DNA from: CADEED01 sp035765415
GTDB taxonomy: Bacteria; Pseudomonadota; Gammaproteobacteria; Steroidobacterales; Steroidobacteraceae
Assembly: GCA_035765415.1 (NCBI GenBank)
Contig: DASTXR010000020.1
Coordinates: 32,396-96,395, forward strand
Direction of reading: 5' to 3'
Length of the DNA: 64,000 nt
This document shows positions 26,769 to 35,544 of this stretch, one piece after another (position 1 is the first letter of the stretch; the number at the start of each line of letters is the position of its first letter). The position numbers were made by a program, and so were the translations under genes. The notes beneath the pieces were generated by a model that worked only from the letters and a program-made list of their open reading frames with translations, was not told the DNA's origin and made no database searches.

Positions 26769-29061
26769 TGAGCGGCTCCTTGTCTATGGCCAAAAGCAAT
26801 CCCGGCAGCATCGTTAGATCGAAGATCATCGCGAAGAACACCGTGAAGGCGGTGAGCATGCCGAGACCCCAATTGAGGGCGAAGGTCGAGGGCGTCAGCG
26901 CGAGAAATCCTGCGATGAGCGTTACGGATGTGGCGATCACGGCGCCGCCGACTTCCGTCAACGCGTAGCGCATCGCCTGTTCAGGGACCAGCCGGTGCGT
27001 GCGGCGCGCGTGCAGGTACTTCATCATCAGGTGAATGGTGTCATCGACGACGATACCGAGCGCCACGCCAGAGGCCGCCGCGAGCGCCATGTTTATCTGT
27101 CCGAACAGCAGTCCCCATGCGCCGAATGCGGCGACAGCGGGAACGATGTTCGGGACCAGGCTCAGCAGGCCGACTTTCACTGCGCGCAATGCGCCCAACA
27201 TCACGAAGGAAATGAGCAGGATCGCAATCGCCTCCTGCAGCAGGCCGGTGTAGATGCTGTTCATGCCGATGTGGGCGAACAGGATCGCAGGCCCGGTAGC
27301 CAGCGCACGCATGCTCGGAGGCGCGTTCGCCTCCAGCCAACCGGTTGCGCGCTGCTCGAGGGCGATGAGCTCCGCGGCCGGCAATGTGCGGACACCGACG
27401 ACCATGCGGCTCGCGGATTTGTCGACGCTGATGCGGTCATTCAGGTCGAGGCCCGACGGCAACTGCATCTCGAACATCAGCAGGTATTGCGCGGCTTCCT
27501 GTCGGCTCTGCGGCACCCGATAGAACGCGGGGGCATCCGCATTCATCGAGCGGCTGAGCCGCTTCATGATGTCGGCGAGCGATTCGACATGCCACACTTC
27601 CGGCTGGGCCCGATACCAGCTGGCGAATTCGTCCAGCAGACGCAGATACGCCGGGTCGGTGACGCCATCAGGTCTGCCAGACGGCACCGAATAATGAAAT
27701 TGATAAACACTCGTCAGCTCGCGCGTAATGAAATCGTTGTCGCGCCGAAACTGCACCGACTCGTCGAAATACTTGAGAAATTCGTCGTTGAGCTCGTTGC
27801 GAGGTATGAACGCAGCCAGCACCAGGCAAAGACCCACTCCTGCGCCCAGGAGTTGTTTGCGGTATCGGATGGCAAAATCCGCATACCAGACCGTGAACGC
27901 ATGAGCGCGGTCGTTGAGTGCGGCCGGCCGAACGGCGACCAGCGTCAGCACGCAGGTAAACAGCGTCAACGACAGGATGTAGGCAGCCGTCACACCGATC
28001 ACGACCAGATTGCCGAGATCGTGAAATGGCGGCGCATCCGCGAAGTTCATGGTCCCGAATCCGATCGCGGTGGTGACAGCCGTGAGTGTCATCGGACCGA
28101 AATTTGCCGCAAAGCTGTCGACCATCGCAGCTACGCGATCTTTCCCATCCCTGAGCCGCTGCGCGTAGGTGTAGTAGAGATGAACGCAATCGGCGACCGC
28201 GAGCGTCATGATGATGGGTGCGGCCAGCGCCGGTGGCGGCGTGAGACGCATTCCTAACAACCCGCCGACTCCGAGCGCGACCAGGGTCGAACCCGCGACA
28301 ACCAGGAACGCGACACCCGCCCCGATGGCGGAGCGCAGCGCCGCCGCGAGCACCACGGCCAGCACAACGAGCATCAGGGGAATCAAGGTCACCAGGTCGT
28401 GGAGCGTGGCCTCATAGAATGCGTTGCTGATGACCAGGGTCCCGGATGAATACACCTTGATGTCGGGAAACTCGCTTTGGAACGCGGCAATGAGGCTGCG
28501 GACTCCCGCGATCGACTCTTGCGTCTCGGATTCCTTGTGGACGCCGGGCGGCCTGAAGGTCACGTTGACCCCGGTCACATCCGCCTCGCGGGAAATCACG
28601 CGATCCACGAGCAGGACATCATTCAATGCGATTGCGCGGATACGCTCGATCGCATCGGCGTCCAGGCTCTCCGGGTTGCGCGCCAGGTCGTCCACCGACA
28701 GGTCATCATCGGTTCCGGCGCTGTTCTGAAAATTGGTCAGTGAATCGACGCGGCTCGCGTGCGGAAGCTTCCACGCCTGCTCGGTAATCCACGCCACCGA
28801 CTTCAGTGTTTCCCGGCTAAACACTTTTCCGGAGGCTGGCTGCAGCACGATGAGCACGTTGTCGGACTTCGTGTACGTCTTCTGCATCGCCTCGAACTCG
28901 GCGACGCGAGGATCCGCGCCGCCGAAGAAGTCGCGATACTCCACGCTGAACGTCAGGCCACGCATGCCTAACGCGGCGATGGCGGTCAGCGCAATCGCTG
29001 CTGAGATCACGAGCGCCCGGTGCCGAAGCATCCATTCCGCAAACGAGCGAGGGGAAATCAT
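26734..29061 (-). CDS. RND/MMPL-family exporter
   Basis: A 775-residue membrane protein with the two-fold RND layout: one helix, a large periplasmic loop (about 35-225), five helices, and then the same again (loop about 415-600). Residues such as GADPRVAEFEAMQKTYTKSDNVLIVLQP after helix 1 and GIVVDDTIHLMMKYLHARR in the second half mark the MMPL/HpnN-like branch, which moves lipids and hydrophobic metabolites. No TolC or membrane-fusion partner is present. The LolA-like and barrel genes that follow are the likely partners. A dyad-type promoter lies just upstream. Confidence 0.92.
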   Translation of the reverse strand: MISPRSFAEWMLRHRALVISAAIALTAIAALGMRGLTFSVEYRDFFGGADPRVAEFEAMQKTYTKSDNVLIVLQPASGKVFSRETLKSVAWITEQAWKLPHASRVDSLTNFQNSAGTDDDLSVDDLARNPESLDADAIERIRAIALNDVLLVDRVISREADVTGVNVTFRPPGVHKESETQESIAGVRSLIAAFQSEFPDIKVYSSGTLVISNAFYEATLHDLVTLIPLMLVVLAVVLAAALRSAIGAGVAFLVVAGSTLVALGVGGLLGMRLTPPPALAAPIIMTLAVADCVHLYYTYAQRLRDGKDRVAAMVDSFAANFGPMTLTAVTTAIGFGTMNFADAPPFHDLGNLVVIGVTAAYILSLTLFTCVLTLVAVRPAALNDRAHAFTVWYADFAIRYRKQLLGAGVGLCLVLAAFIPRNELNDEFLKYFDESVQFRRDNDFITRELTSVYQFHYSVPSGRPDGVTDPAYLRLLDEFASWYRAQPEVWHVESLADIMKRLSRSMNADAPAFYRVPQSRQEAAQYLLMFEMQLPSGLDLNDRISVDKSASRMVVGVRTLPAAELIALEQRATGWLEANAPPSMRALATGPAILFAHIGMNSIYTGLLQEAIAILLISFVMLGALRAVKVGLLSLVPNIVPAVAAFGAWGLLFGQINMALAAASGVALGIVVDDTIHLMMKYLHARRTHRLVPEQAMRYALTEVGGAVIATSVTLIAGFLALTPSTFALNWGLGMLTAFTVFFAMIFDLTMLPGLLLAIDKEPLNEVSVLADSRA

Positions 29062-29105
29062 TTCCGTCTTTCTGCTGGCGAAGCGCGCGGGGGCGGCGCT
29101 CAGGA

Positions 29106-29150
29106 ACTCTCTGCGCCCGCTGAAAATCGCTCAATAGTTCTTTTGAGCGG
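29106..29150 (-). promoter_or_regulatory. internal dyad-type promoter ahead of the exporter gene
   Basis: Read toward the exporter gene: CCGCT-CAAAAG-AACTA (29135-29150), TTGAGC (29129-29134), 17 bp, GAGAGT (29106-29111). Seventeen bases, 29130-29146, are identical to 52520-52536 upstream of the di-haem peroxidase gene. The element covers the last codons (QKNY and stop) of the upstream gene. It would let the downstream half of the long run be expressed separately. Confidence 0.6.
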
Positions 29151-30300
29151 GTTCAGCGCCAGCGCGTGCCGCGGACGGCGCGGGCAGGGACTTGCCACTG
29201 CGGGCGTTGAGCGCATTGAGTACGCCCGTGAGGGATTTCAATCTGTCGAACGCCCGATCGACCTGGGCAGGAAAGTCCGGCGTCGGCGTTTGCCCGGCAG
29301 CGGTTGAGGCATCGAGCAGCGCGGACATGGAGGTGACATCGACCCGAACCCTTTCGAGCTGCTCGAGCATGCGCTTTACCGCTGGAGCTGGAACACGGCG
29401 CCAGGGTTCATCGGCGGCTGCGGCGACTGCCCGGGCGGCGGCCAGGCGCACTCTTTGCGCAAGATCGCGCATGAGTGGCGCAGCGCCCGGAGATGAATCA
29501 CGCAAGGTCGTTGCGATCGCCTCACGCATGTGAAGCGCGCCTCGCAACATCAACTCTGCGCTGAGTTGCGGGGCTATCGGCACATCGGTGCGGAAACCGC
29601 GCAGGTTGCCGACCGGAGCGCCAGGCAACATGTCCGCGGCCAACGGAACGTTCGGCGCGGCGACCAGGATCCCGTCGAGAAAACCGTCTTCATTGAAATC
29701 GCCGACACGCCCCGCAAGATATTCTCCGGTTTTCAGGGAGCCGGCTTGCTCATATCCCCCCGGTTGTCCTGCTCGAGATTGCAATGAACTTCCGATGCGC
29801 ACGACACCGGTGTTCAACTCGAAATCGTCGAGCCGGATGATGCCCTCTTCGAATCCAGGGTCGAGCGCGATATCCACGCGCCACACGAACCGGTATTGCT
29901 CGTCGAAATAGTACTGCTCGGTACCCTGATGCGGTCCGCCATCCACCGCCGTGAGCAATACCGGCGAAGTACCGCCGCCGATCAGCAGGCGCCCCGCCTC
30001 GATGTTTTGATTCACGCGTGTCTTGAGATCGGACAATAGCGCTGACCTGGAACCGTCGTTGGCGAACTCGCAGTAGCCGCGTAACAGCTTCGGATCGAAG
30101 TGGATGTTCGTCAGGTGGCCTTGCGGCAACTCCGTGTCTGGAACGATTGGCCCCGGGCCATAGAAGTAGCCGCCTTCGAGAACGAACGTGTGGCCAACGG
30201 CAGAAGTGGTTCCCGCCCCGAGCACGACACGCGCAGCAAGGATCATCGCTGGAAGTGCCGCCCACCGGGACGCGCTGCGCATGGCGGCCCTCACTCTCAT
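29131..30300 (-). CDS. secreted protein of the YGPG/GDFNxDG family, with helical C terminus (member 1)
   Basis: A 389-residue protein from ATG 30300, which overlaps the previous stop as ATGA. A signal peptide (LPAMILAARVVLGAG) is followed by the family core: GGYFYGPGP, VDIALDPGFEEGIIRLDDFELNTG, AGSLKTGEYLAGRVGDFNEDGFLDG and FRTDVPI. The residues after 260 are helical, ending QKNY. The core recurs in five further proteins between 45.7 and 53.8 kb. This member lacks the NNGAxxPN motif of the others, having FANDGSRSALL instead. The GDFNxDGxxDG loop suggests calcium binding, as in FG-GAP repeats. I do not recognise a named family. Confidence 0.8.
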   Translation of the reverse strand: MRVRAAMRSASRWAALPAMILAARVVLGAGTTSAVGHTFVLEGGYFYGPGPIVPDTELPQGHLTNIHFDPKLLRGYCEFANDGSRSALLSDLKTRVNQNIEAGRLLIGGGTSPVLLTAVDGGPHQGTEQYYFDEQYRFVWRVDIALDPGFEEGIIRLDDFELNTGVVRIGSSLQSRAGQPGGYEQAGSLKTGEYLAGRVGDFNEDGFLDGILVAAPNVPLAADMLPGAPVGNLRGFRTDVPIAPQLSAELMLRGALHMREAIATTLRDSSPGAAPLMRDLAQRVRLAAARAVAAAADEPWRRVPAPAVKRMLEQLERVRVDVTSMSALLDASTAAGQTPTPDFPAQVDRAFDRLKSLTGVLNALNARSGKSLPAPSAARAGAEPAQKNY

Positions 30301-32189
30301 ACACAGCTCGCGAAACTCGAGCGCGCGGAAGCGTGCTTCTCGATTCGGGTCTGAATAGCCGCCCGCCAGTTCGCGTGCAAATCGGCCGTGCCTCGTCCCG
30401 CCTCCCTCAAGGCTGACTCGCCCAGCGACAGCAACTGCCGCGCGCGGCATTGATCGGCGCTGCCGGATTGCTTCACCAATGTATCGACGTAAGCGGGATC
30501 GCCCAACCTTCGGATGTACAGCCCCATCGTGATCCCCGTGAGGAGTTGCGACCGGTGCGGCGCATCGCTCGCGACATCGATGCGCGAAAACACGGCCTTG
30601 AGATCGTCGACCTGGGTGAAGGCCATGCCCATGGCGTATCCCGAGTAAGCGTGGCTTCGATACTTGATCGGTACAGTCTCCAGGTTCTGCTCGGCGATGG
30701 TCGGATCGGCGCCGCTCAGAATCCAGAATGCCCGTCCCACGCCGTGGTAGAAGTTCGCCGCGCCCTCCGGTCGCAACTGCGCGCCGGCGTCGATTGTTTG
30801 CGCATTATTCTTGTAATAGAAGAGGGTGCGCGCAAAGCCGTAGCCCTCGTAGGCGTAAGCCTCGCCGAACGGACCTAACTGGCTGAATGCCTCCGCGACC
30901 CGGCCAGGCTCTTTCGTGCCTTCGAGGCCGAACCACATTCCCGCGCCGGCGAGGTGCAGGCGCTGAAAGTTGGGATCGATCCGTTTCATCGCTTCGACCA
31001 TCGTCTTCAGTTCGCCTGAGCTTTCGATGCTGACGGCTGCCGCGTAACCCATGCCGAGCCCTTCGTGAAAAAAAGGCCGGGTAAACGAATCCACGCTGTT
31101 TGCTTTGGTGCGCAACGCCGCATCCGACTCCCCTTCCAGCTCAGCCATGAACCCTGTGATCATTCCGTAGGCGATTGCACTGACGCGACTCTCGAGCCGG
31201 CTGCCCTGCTTCACGCCGAGCGATGACATGTCCACCTTCGAAATCGCATCGCGGTCCGATAGATAGGGCAGGTTGCGCGTGAACCATGAGAACAGATTCA
31301 ACTGGGAGGCCTCGGGCGCCGACGAAGCGCCGCGCAATTGCCCGCCTACTCCAGCCTGTTGCAGGGTGTTTCGCTCGAGAGGCACCGCCTTTGCCGGAAC
31401 CGCCGACGCCCAGAGGATCTCGATATTCGTGTCGATGGCGCCAATGGAATTGTTCGGGTTGTAGAGATTGCGAATCACGGTCTCGATTCGATCGCGCGGC
31501 GTGTCGAGGCGAGCCTGCAGATCCCGATGCCCGGGAAAGACCTTGATGCCGTCGCTCCAGACGCGATACGCGCGGTCTATTTCTCCGCCACGTATCAATG
31601 CGTCCCCCATCCGCAGGAAAGTGAGCAGATATTGAGGCTTCACCGGCTTCCCGGCCTGGAGGCGCATGCAGGTCTCGAAGTAGCCGAGCGCGCCCTCCGT
31701 CTTCTTGAAGTAGTCCGGCCAGTGCAGGTAGTTCATGCCGATGCCGTAATTCGCGATCCAGTCGTTCTGATCCTTGTCCAGCACGATCTTGAATTGCGCA
31801 ATCGAACGCTTGGACAGGAAACCCGCGCCCATCGGGCCCACGCGCGGGATCTTGTCGATATAGGCGAACGCGAAGTTGTAGTAAGCCTCGTTCGGCAAGC
31901 CGCCGCTCTCGGTCAGTTGCTTGAAGAAATTGATCGAGCGGTCTTCCTGCTTGTTCTCGACGATCCGCGCACGATAGAAGTTGCCCATCTCGAGACTGCC
32001 CGGGTCGTTGCGCAGCCCGTCCTCCAGCGTCTTGAAGCCTGACTCGACATCTCCTCTCGCAAACTGGTCGCGGGCGATATCGATCGGGCCGGGTGGTCGC
32101 GTGGTGACGCAACTCACGGCCAGCAGGAACGCGAGCCCCGCGCTCAGCATTCGCGACGCATACACCAAACGGTCATTGTTTCGCATCAC
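30297..32189 (-). CDS. TPR lipoprotein with DUF1702-like (UnbL-like) domain
   Basis: A 630-residue protein with a lipobox-like signal (AFLLAVSC). Residues 35-240 are TPR-like helices with YNFAFAYIDKIP and GMNYLHWPDYFKK, paralogous to the protein at 41000-41797. Residues about 335-610 resemble DUF1702, the enediyne-cluster protein taken here to be UnbL: RPFFHEGLGMGYAA, HLAGAGMWFGL, AYAYEGYGFARTLF, FYHGVGRAFWILSGADP and SHAYSGYAMGMAF repeat the aromatic-Gly motifs of that family. Its role even in enediyne clusters is unknown. A surface-anchored, TPR-fused version is unusual. It overlaps its upstream neighbour by 17 bp and its downstream neighbour by ATGA. Confidence 0.8.
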   Translation of the reverse strand: MMRNNDRLVYASRMLSAGLAFLLAVSCVTTRPPGPIDIARDQFARGDVESGFKTLEDGLRNDPGSLEMGNFYRARIVENKQEDRSINFFKQLTESGGLPNEAYYNFAFAYIDKIPRVGPMGAGFLSKRSIAQFKIVLDKDQNDWIANYGIGMNYLHWPDYFKKTEGALGYFETCMRLQAGKPVKPQYLLTFLRMGDALIRGGEIDRAYRVWSDGIKVFPGHRDLQARLDTPRDRIETVIRNLYNPNNSIGAIDTNIEILWASAVPAKAVPLERNTLQQAGVGGQLRGASSAPEASQLNLFSWFTRNLPYLSDRDAISKVDMSSLGVKQGSRLESRVSAIAYGMITGFMAELEGESDAALRTKANSVDSFTRPFFHEGLGMGYAAAVSIESSGELKTMVEAMKRIDPNFQRLHLAGAGMWFGLEGTKEPGRVAEAFSQLGPFGEAYAYEGYGFARTLFYYKNNAQTIDAGAQLRPEGAANFYHGVGRAFWILSGADPTIAEQNLETVPIKYRSHAYSGYAMGMAFTQVDDLKAVFSRIDVASDAPHRSQLLTGITMGLYIRRLGDPAYVDTLVKQSGSADQCRARQLLSLGESALREAGRGTADLHANWRAAIQTRIEKHASARSSFASCV

Positions 32190-35100
32190 GACTCTCCTGG
32201 TCCCGGGATGCTCGAGCCAGTCGAGGTCCGGTAAAGCTCAGCGGGGCGCGCGTCTGATAGCGCTGCAAATAGCTCTGATACTCCGGGCTCTCCAACACCT
32301 GGCGGCCGGGATCGTTCAGCTCATACGGGTATCGTTTCATTCCCGCGAACGGCAGCGGCTCGAGCCGGCCCGGATGCGCCGTATATTTGTCGCCGTCCTT
32401 CACGAATCCATCGAGATACAAAAGATAGTCTCGCCGCCACCCCGCACGCGGCGGCTTCGACGAAGTCGTGTCGAACTCCAGCAGCACTTCGTCCCCCGAG
32501 CCGAACACCGCCATCTGACTGTCTACCTTCGCAAGCAGTGGCTCGACTCCGCCATAACGCGTGTAGCGTCCGCTCAACGGATTCCAGGGCGCGTTGACGT
32601 GCAGACTTTGATAGTCGAAACGCTCTGGTTGGCGTCCCGCGTCCGCGGCGACTTTCTCGAAGCCCGAAAAACCGCGGAAACGCAATTGCGCGGACGCGAC
32701 CTTCAGGCGAGCGACCTCGAATTCACGCGGGGGCTCTTCGGCATCGAAAACGATTCGATCCCAGTAAAGTGCAAGATTCGATCGAATGCGAATTCGCTGT
32801 GCGCCCGGCGGCAGCCGGTGCGTGAGATCCACCACGACCGTCTTGTCTTTTCCGTTGGGCAGGCCGAATTCCAGCAGCTTGCGCCAGCGCCCGTCATCCC
32901 GGACTTCAACACTCGGAAACTCGATCTTCAGACCGGGGCGCTGCGAAGCTGCCACGATCGACGTGGATTCGAAGTAGTGAAACCATCCAGTGAGGAAAAG
33001 ACGCAGAGACGGGGCAAACGCAGCGTCCGGCGGAAGCTGCAATTCGATGCTGTTGTCTTCGGCGAACCCTTCGTATTGCAGCTGCTTGAAGGCCGCGGGA
33101 TAGCGGCGATCCGCGCGGGCGACGAGCGCCGTGACATCATTGCCCGCCTGATCGACGGCGGCGCTCGACGCTCGAGCGCGCGCAGTGAGATGCAACTTGA
33201 ATTCGGGAAAGTCTCCGGGATACAGGTATTCGTTCGGATATAGCTCCGTTTCGGCAGGATGATCCACCGCCAGCAAATGTGCCTGGTCGAGAAATACCGC
33301 CTCGCGCAACTCCTCCGTGATTGCGAGCCGCAGACGCCCTTGATCCTCTCGCAACGCTTCACCGGGGATGGCGAGATACTCATCGTGATCGACGGGAAAA
33401 TAACTCCTGGGCCCGAACGGGACTCCCATGGGCCCGCTGATGAATGCATCCGAGACATAACGGAATTGACGGCCATCCCAGGCGAAAACGCTGGGACAGG
33501 AGCCCGATACGCGCTCTGATTCCCTGAAGCGCGAAAGCCTGCCGCTATCTACTTTCAGCTTGCTTTCGACGAATCCATTAGGCCAGCCGATGCGAACGAC
33601 CTCGGCATAGTCCGCTGAGCCGAGCGGAACGAGCAGAGGCCTGCCGGACGAAACATATTTTTGATAGAGATTTCCGTGGCGCAGTTCGACCGTCGTGTGC
33701 AGACCGCTGGGTGCGCTGCGAATTCCTGTCAATCCGATGCGAGTCGCCTTGCCCAGGCCCGCCGTCTCGTTCTTCAACACCCTGATGTCACCTGAAGTTG
33801 TGAGCGCGACGAGGTCCAGCTTGCCGTCGCCGTCCGTATCGCTCGCGGCAGACGCCGAGAGCAGCGTGGATCCCGGGATCCTTACGAAACCCTGCGCGGC
33901 GAATTTTCGAGCTCCGACATTGCGCCACAATCGTGCGCCCGCAGAATCGATTGCAAGAAGGTCTTTCCAGCCATCGTTGTCGAAGTCACCGACGGTTATC
34001 GTGCCGCTCTCGCCCGTTGTCATGCGAATCAAACCGCTCGATGTGAACTGATGCCGGTCATCGTGATAATCGATCTGCACGCCCTCCGGCGAACTCGTGA
34101 CGATGTCGACTCGACTGTCGTTGTCCATGTCGGCGGCGACGGCGCTGCGCGCCTTCTTGATGCCGGTGAGTGGCGGGAAGTCCGCGTGCGCGTGAATGCC
34201 TCCCAGGTTGTCGGCGATGAGCAGCCTGTCGCCACCGGTGGACGACAGAACGAAATCGATGCCGTTGCGATCCAGCGTGTCAATCGCCACCAACGGCCCC
34301 GACTGTTTCGCGGCAGCGCGCTTCGCAAGCTCGCCCAGGTAGTTCGCCGGTCGCAGACCGCCGGCACCATCGTTCAACAACACCTCTCTGAAGGCGCCCA
34401 CGATCACATCGACATCCCCGTCGTGATCGATATCCGCAAAGGTTATCCCGCCACGTGCGTCAGCCGACGCCACTTTCACGAATTGCGATGTCGGCGCTTT
34501 GAGATCCTTGCTCGAGACCAGCACGCCTCGTGACGTGGCGATCAGCACGCGATCCGTCTCACCGCGCACCAATGTCTCGGCCGCCACCGACTCGACTTCG
34601 GCTTCGACCGGCGCCTTGAGCCGGGCCTGTTCGACAAATGTCTTGCCGTCGTTGTGGTGGATGATCAGCGTGCCATCGCGGGTGCCGACCAGCAGATCGT
34701 CGAGCCCGTCCGCGTCGACATCCCGCAGGGCGAAGTCGACAGCCCGCACTCCTTTCAAAACATCCGTTTCGCGCCATCGAAGCATCGGCGCATCGGGGCC
34801 AGGCCGGACATCGACGGTCGCGGTGACGAACGGCCGCGCCAGGTCCGTCTCATCGTCGTTGAGTTCCTTTCGTGTGCTCGATATCGCACGCTTCACGCGG
34901 GCGAATTCGTTGAACATCGCTCTCGCACGATCCTGCTCGCCGTGCTCCTGATAGTAGAGATAGAGCTGATACATCGTGCCCGGATGTTGAGGAGCGAGCT
35001 GCAAAGCGTTGACGTAGGCCTGCAGCGCCTCGCCTTCGCGATTCTGTTCGCGATACAGCCGCCCCAGCTGATAGTAGATTGCGGGGTTGGTCGGTGAGCT

Positions 35101-35541
35101 CTTGAGCGCGTTTTCGAATGCGCTGACTGCCGCTGGCGTATCGCCACGGCCTCGATGCAAAAGCCCCAACGTATAGGCGGCATGGGTAAGTCCCGGGTCC
35201 AGGCGTTGTGCTGTAGTGAGCGCTTCCATCGCTCGCTCCACATTTCCGAGCTTCCTCAGCGTCGCGCCGAGATTGAATTGCTCGATGGCGCTCCTCGGTC
35301 GAAGGCGCGCCGCTGCCTCGAATGCCGCGAGCGCTTTCTTGAGTCCGATCCCGCTCTCGAAATGCGCGACGCCTTCGGCGCGCAGGCGCGCCAGCTCCAA
35401 AGCGGGGTCACTCTGTTTGGGATTGGCGTAAGCGGTATCCGCGGAACCGGGCCCTGCGGCTTGCGGCGTGGACTGTGACATCGCAAGCGAGACGAACATC
35501 AGTCCAAGCCCCACCGGAAGGAGACGCGCCGGAGCGAGCAT
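32173..35541 (-). CDS. secreted TPR / FG-GAP / ASPIC-UnbV-like protein with an extra C-terminal domain
   Basis: A 1122-residue exported protein. After the signal peptide come TPR repeats (about 45-230; FNLGATLRKLGNVERAMEAL, YYQLGRLYREQNREGEAL). A VCBS/FG-GAP propeller follows (about 255-610; DVDADGLDDLLVG, DIDHDGDVDVIVG, DFDNDGWKDLLAI), then a degenerate ASPIC/UnbV module (TVELRHGNLYQKYV through VRIGWPNGFVESKL). The last 440 residues start with SCPSVFAWDGRQFRYVSDAFISGP and form a beta-rich domain seen in other CRTAC1-like proteins, function unknown. The gene starts 3 bp after the preceding UnbV-type stop. It is probably periplasmic or surface-attached. Confidence 0.85.
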   Translation of the reverse strand: MLAPARLLPVGLGLMFVSLAMSQSTPQAAGPGSADTAYANPKQSDPALELARLRAEGVAHFESGIGLKKALAAFEAAARLRPRSAIEQFNLGATLRKLGNVERAMEALTTAQRLDPGLTHAAYTLGLLHRGRGDTPAAVSAFENALKSSPTNPAIYYQLGRLYREQNREGEALQAYVNALQLAPQHPGTMYQLYLYYQEHGEQDRARAMFNEFARVKRAISSTRKELNDDETDLARPFVTATVDVRPGPDAPMLRWRETDVLKGVRAVDFALRDVDADGLDDLLVGTRDGTLIIHHNDGKTFVEQARLKAPVEAEVESVAAETLVRGETDRVLIATSRGVLVSSKDLKAPTSQFVKVASADARGGITFADIDHDGDVDVIVGAFREVLLNDGAGGLRPANYLGELAKRAAAKQSGPLVAIDTLDRNGIDFVLSSTGGDRLLIADNLGGIHAHADFPPLTGIKKARSAVAADMDNDSRVDIVTSSPEGVQIDYHDDRHQFTSSGLIRMTTGESGTITVGDFDNDGWKDLLAIDSAGARLWRNVGARKFAAQGFVRIPGSTLLSASAASDTDGDGKLDLVALTTSGDIRVLKNETAGLGKATRIGLTGIRSAPSGLHTTVELRHGNLYQKYVSSGRPLLVPLGSADYAEVVRIGWPNGFVESKLKVDSGRLSRFRESERVSGSCPSVFAWDGRQFRYVSDAFISGPMGVPFGPRSYFPVDHDEYLAIPGEALREDQGRLRLAITEELREAVFLDQAHLLAVDHPAETELYPNEYLYPGDFPEFKLHLTARARASSAAVDQAGNDVTALVARADRRYPAAFKQLQYEGFAEDNSIELQLPPDAAFAPSLRLFLTGWFHYFESTSIVAASQRPGLKIEFPSVEVRDDGRWRKLLEFGLPNGKDKTVVVDLTHRLPPGAQRIRIRSNLALYWDRIVFDAEEPPREFEVARLKVASAQLRFRGFSGFEKVAADAGRQPERFDYQSLHVNAPWNPLSGRYTRYGGVEPLLAKVDSQMAVFGSGDEVLLEFDTTSSKPPRAGWRRDYLLYLDGFVKDGDKYTAHPGRLEPLPFAGMKRYPYELNDPGRQVLESPEYQSYLQRYQTRAPLSFTGPRLARASRDQESRDAKQ

Positions 35542-35544
35542 GCG

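Noticed and set aside
26995..28257. 420-codon antisense frame across the RND exporter
   Set aside because: Low-complexity His/Arg-rich product without start signals; the exporter is unambiguous.
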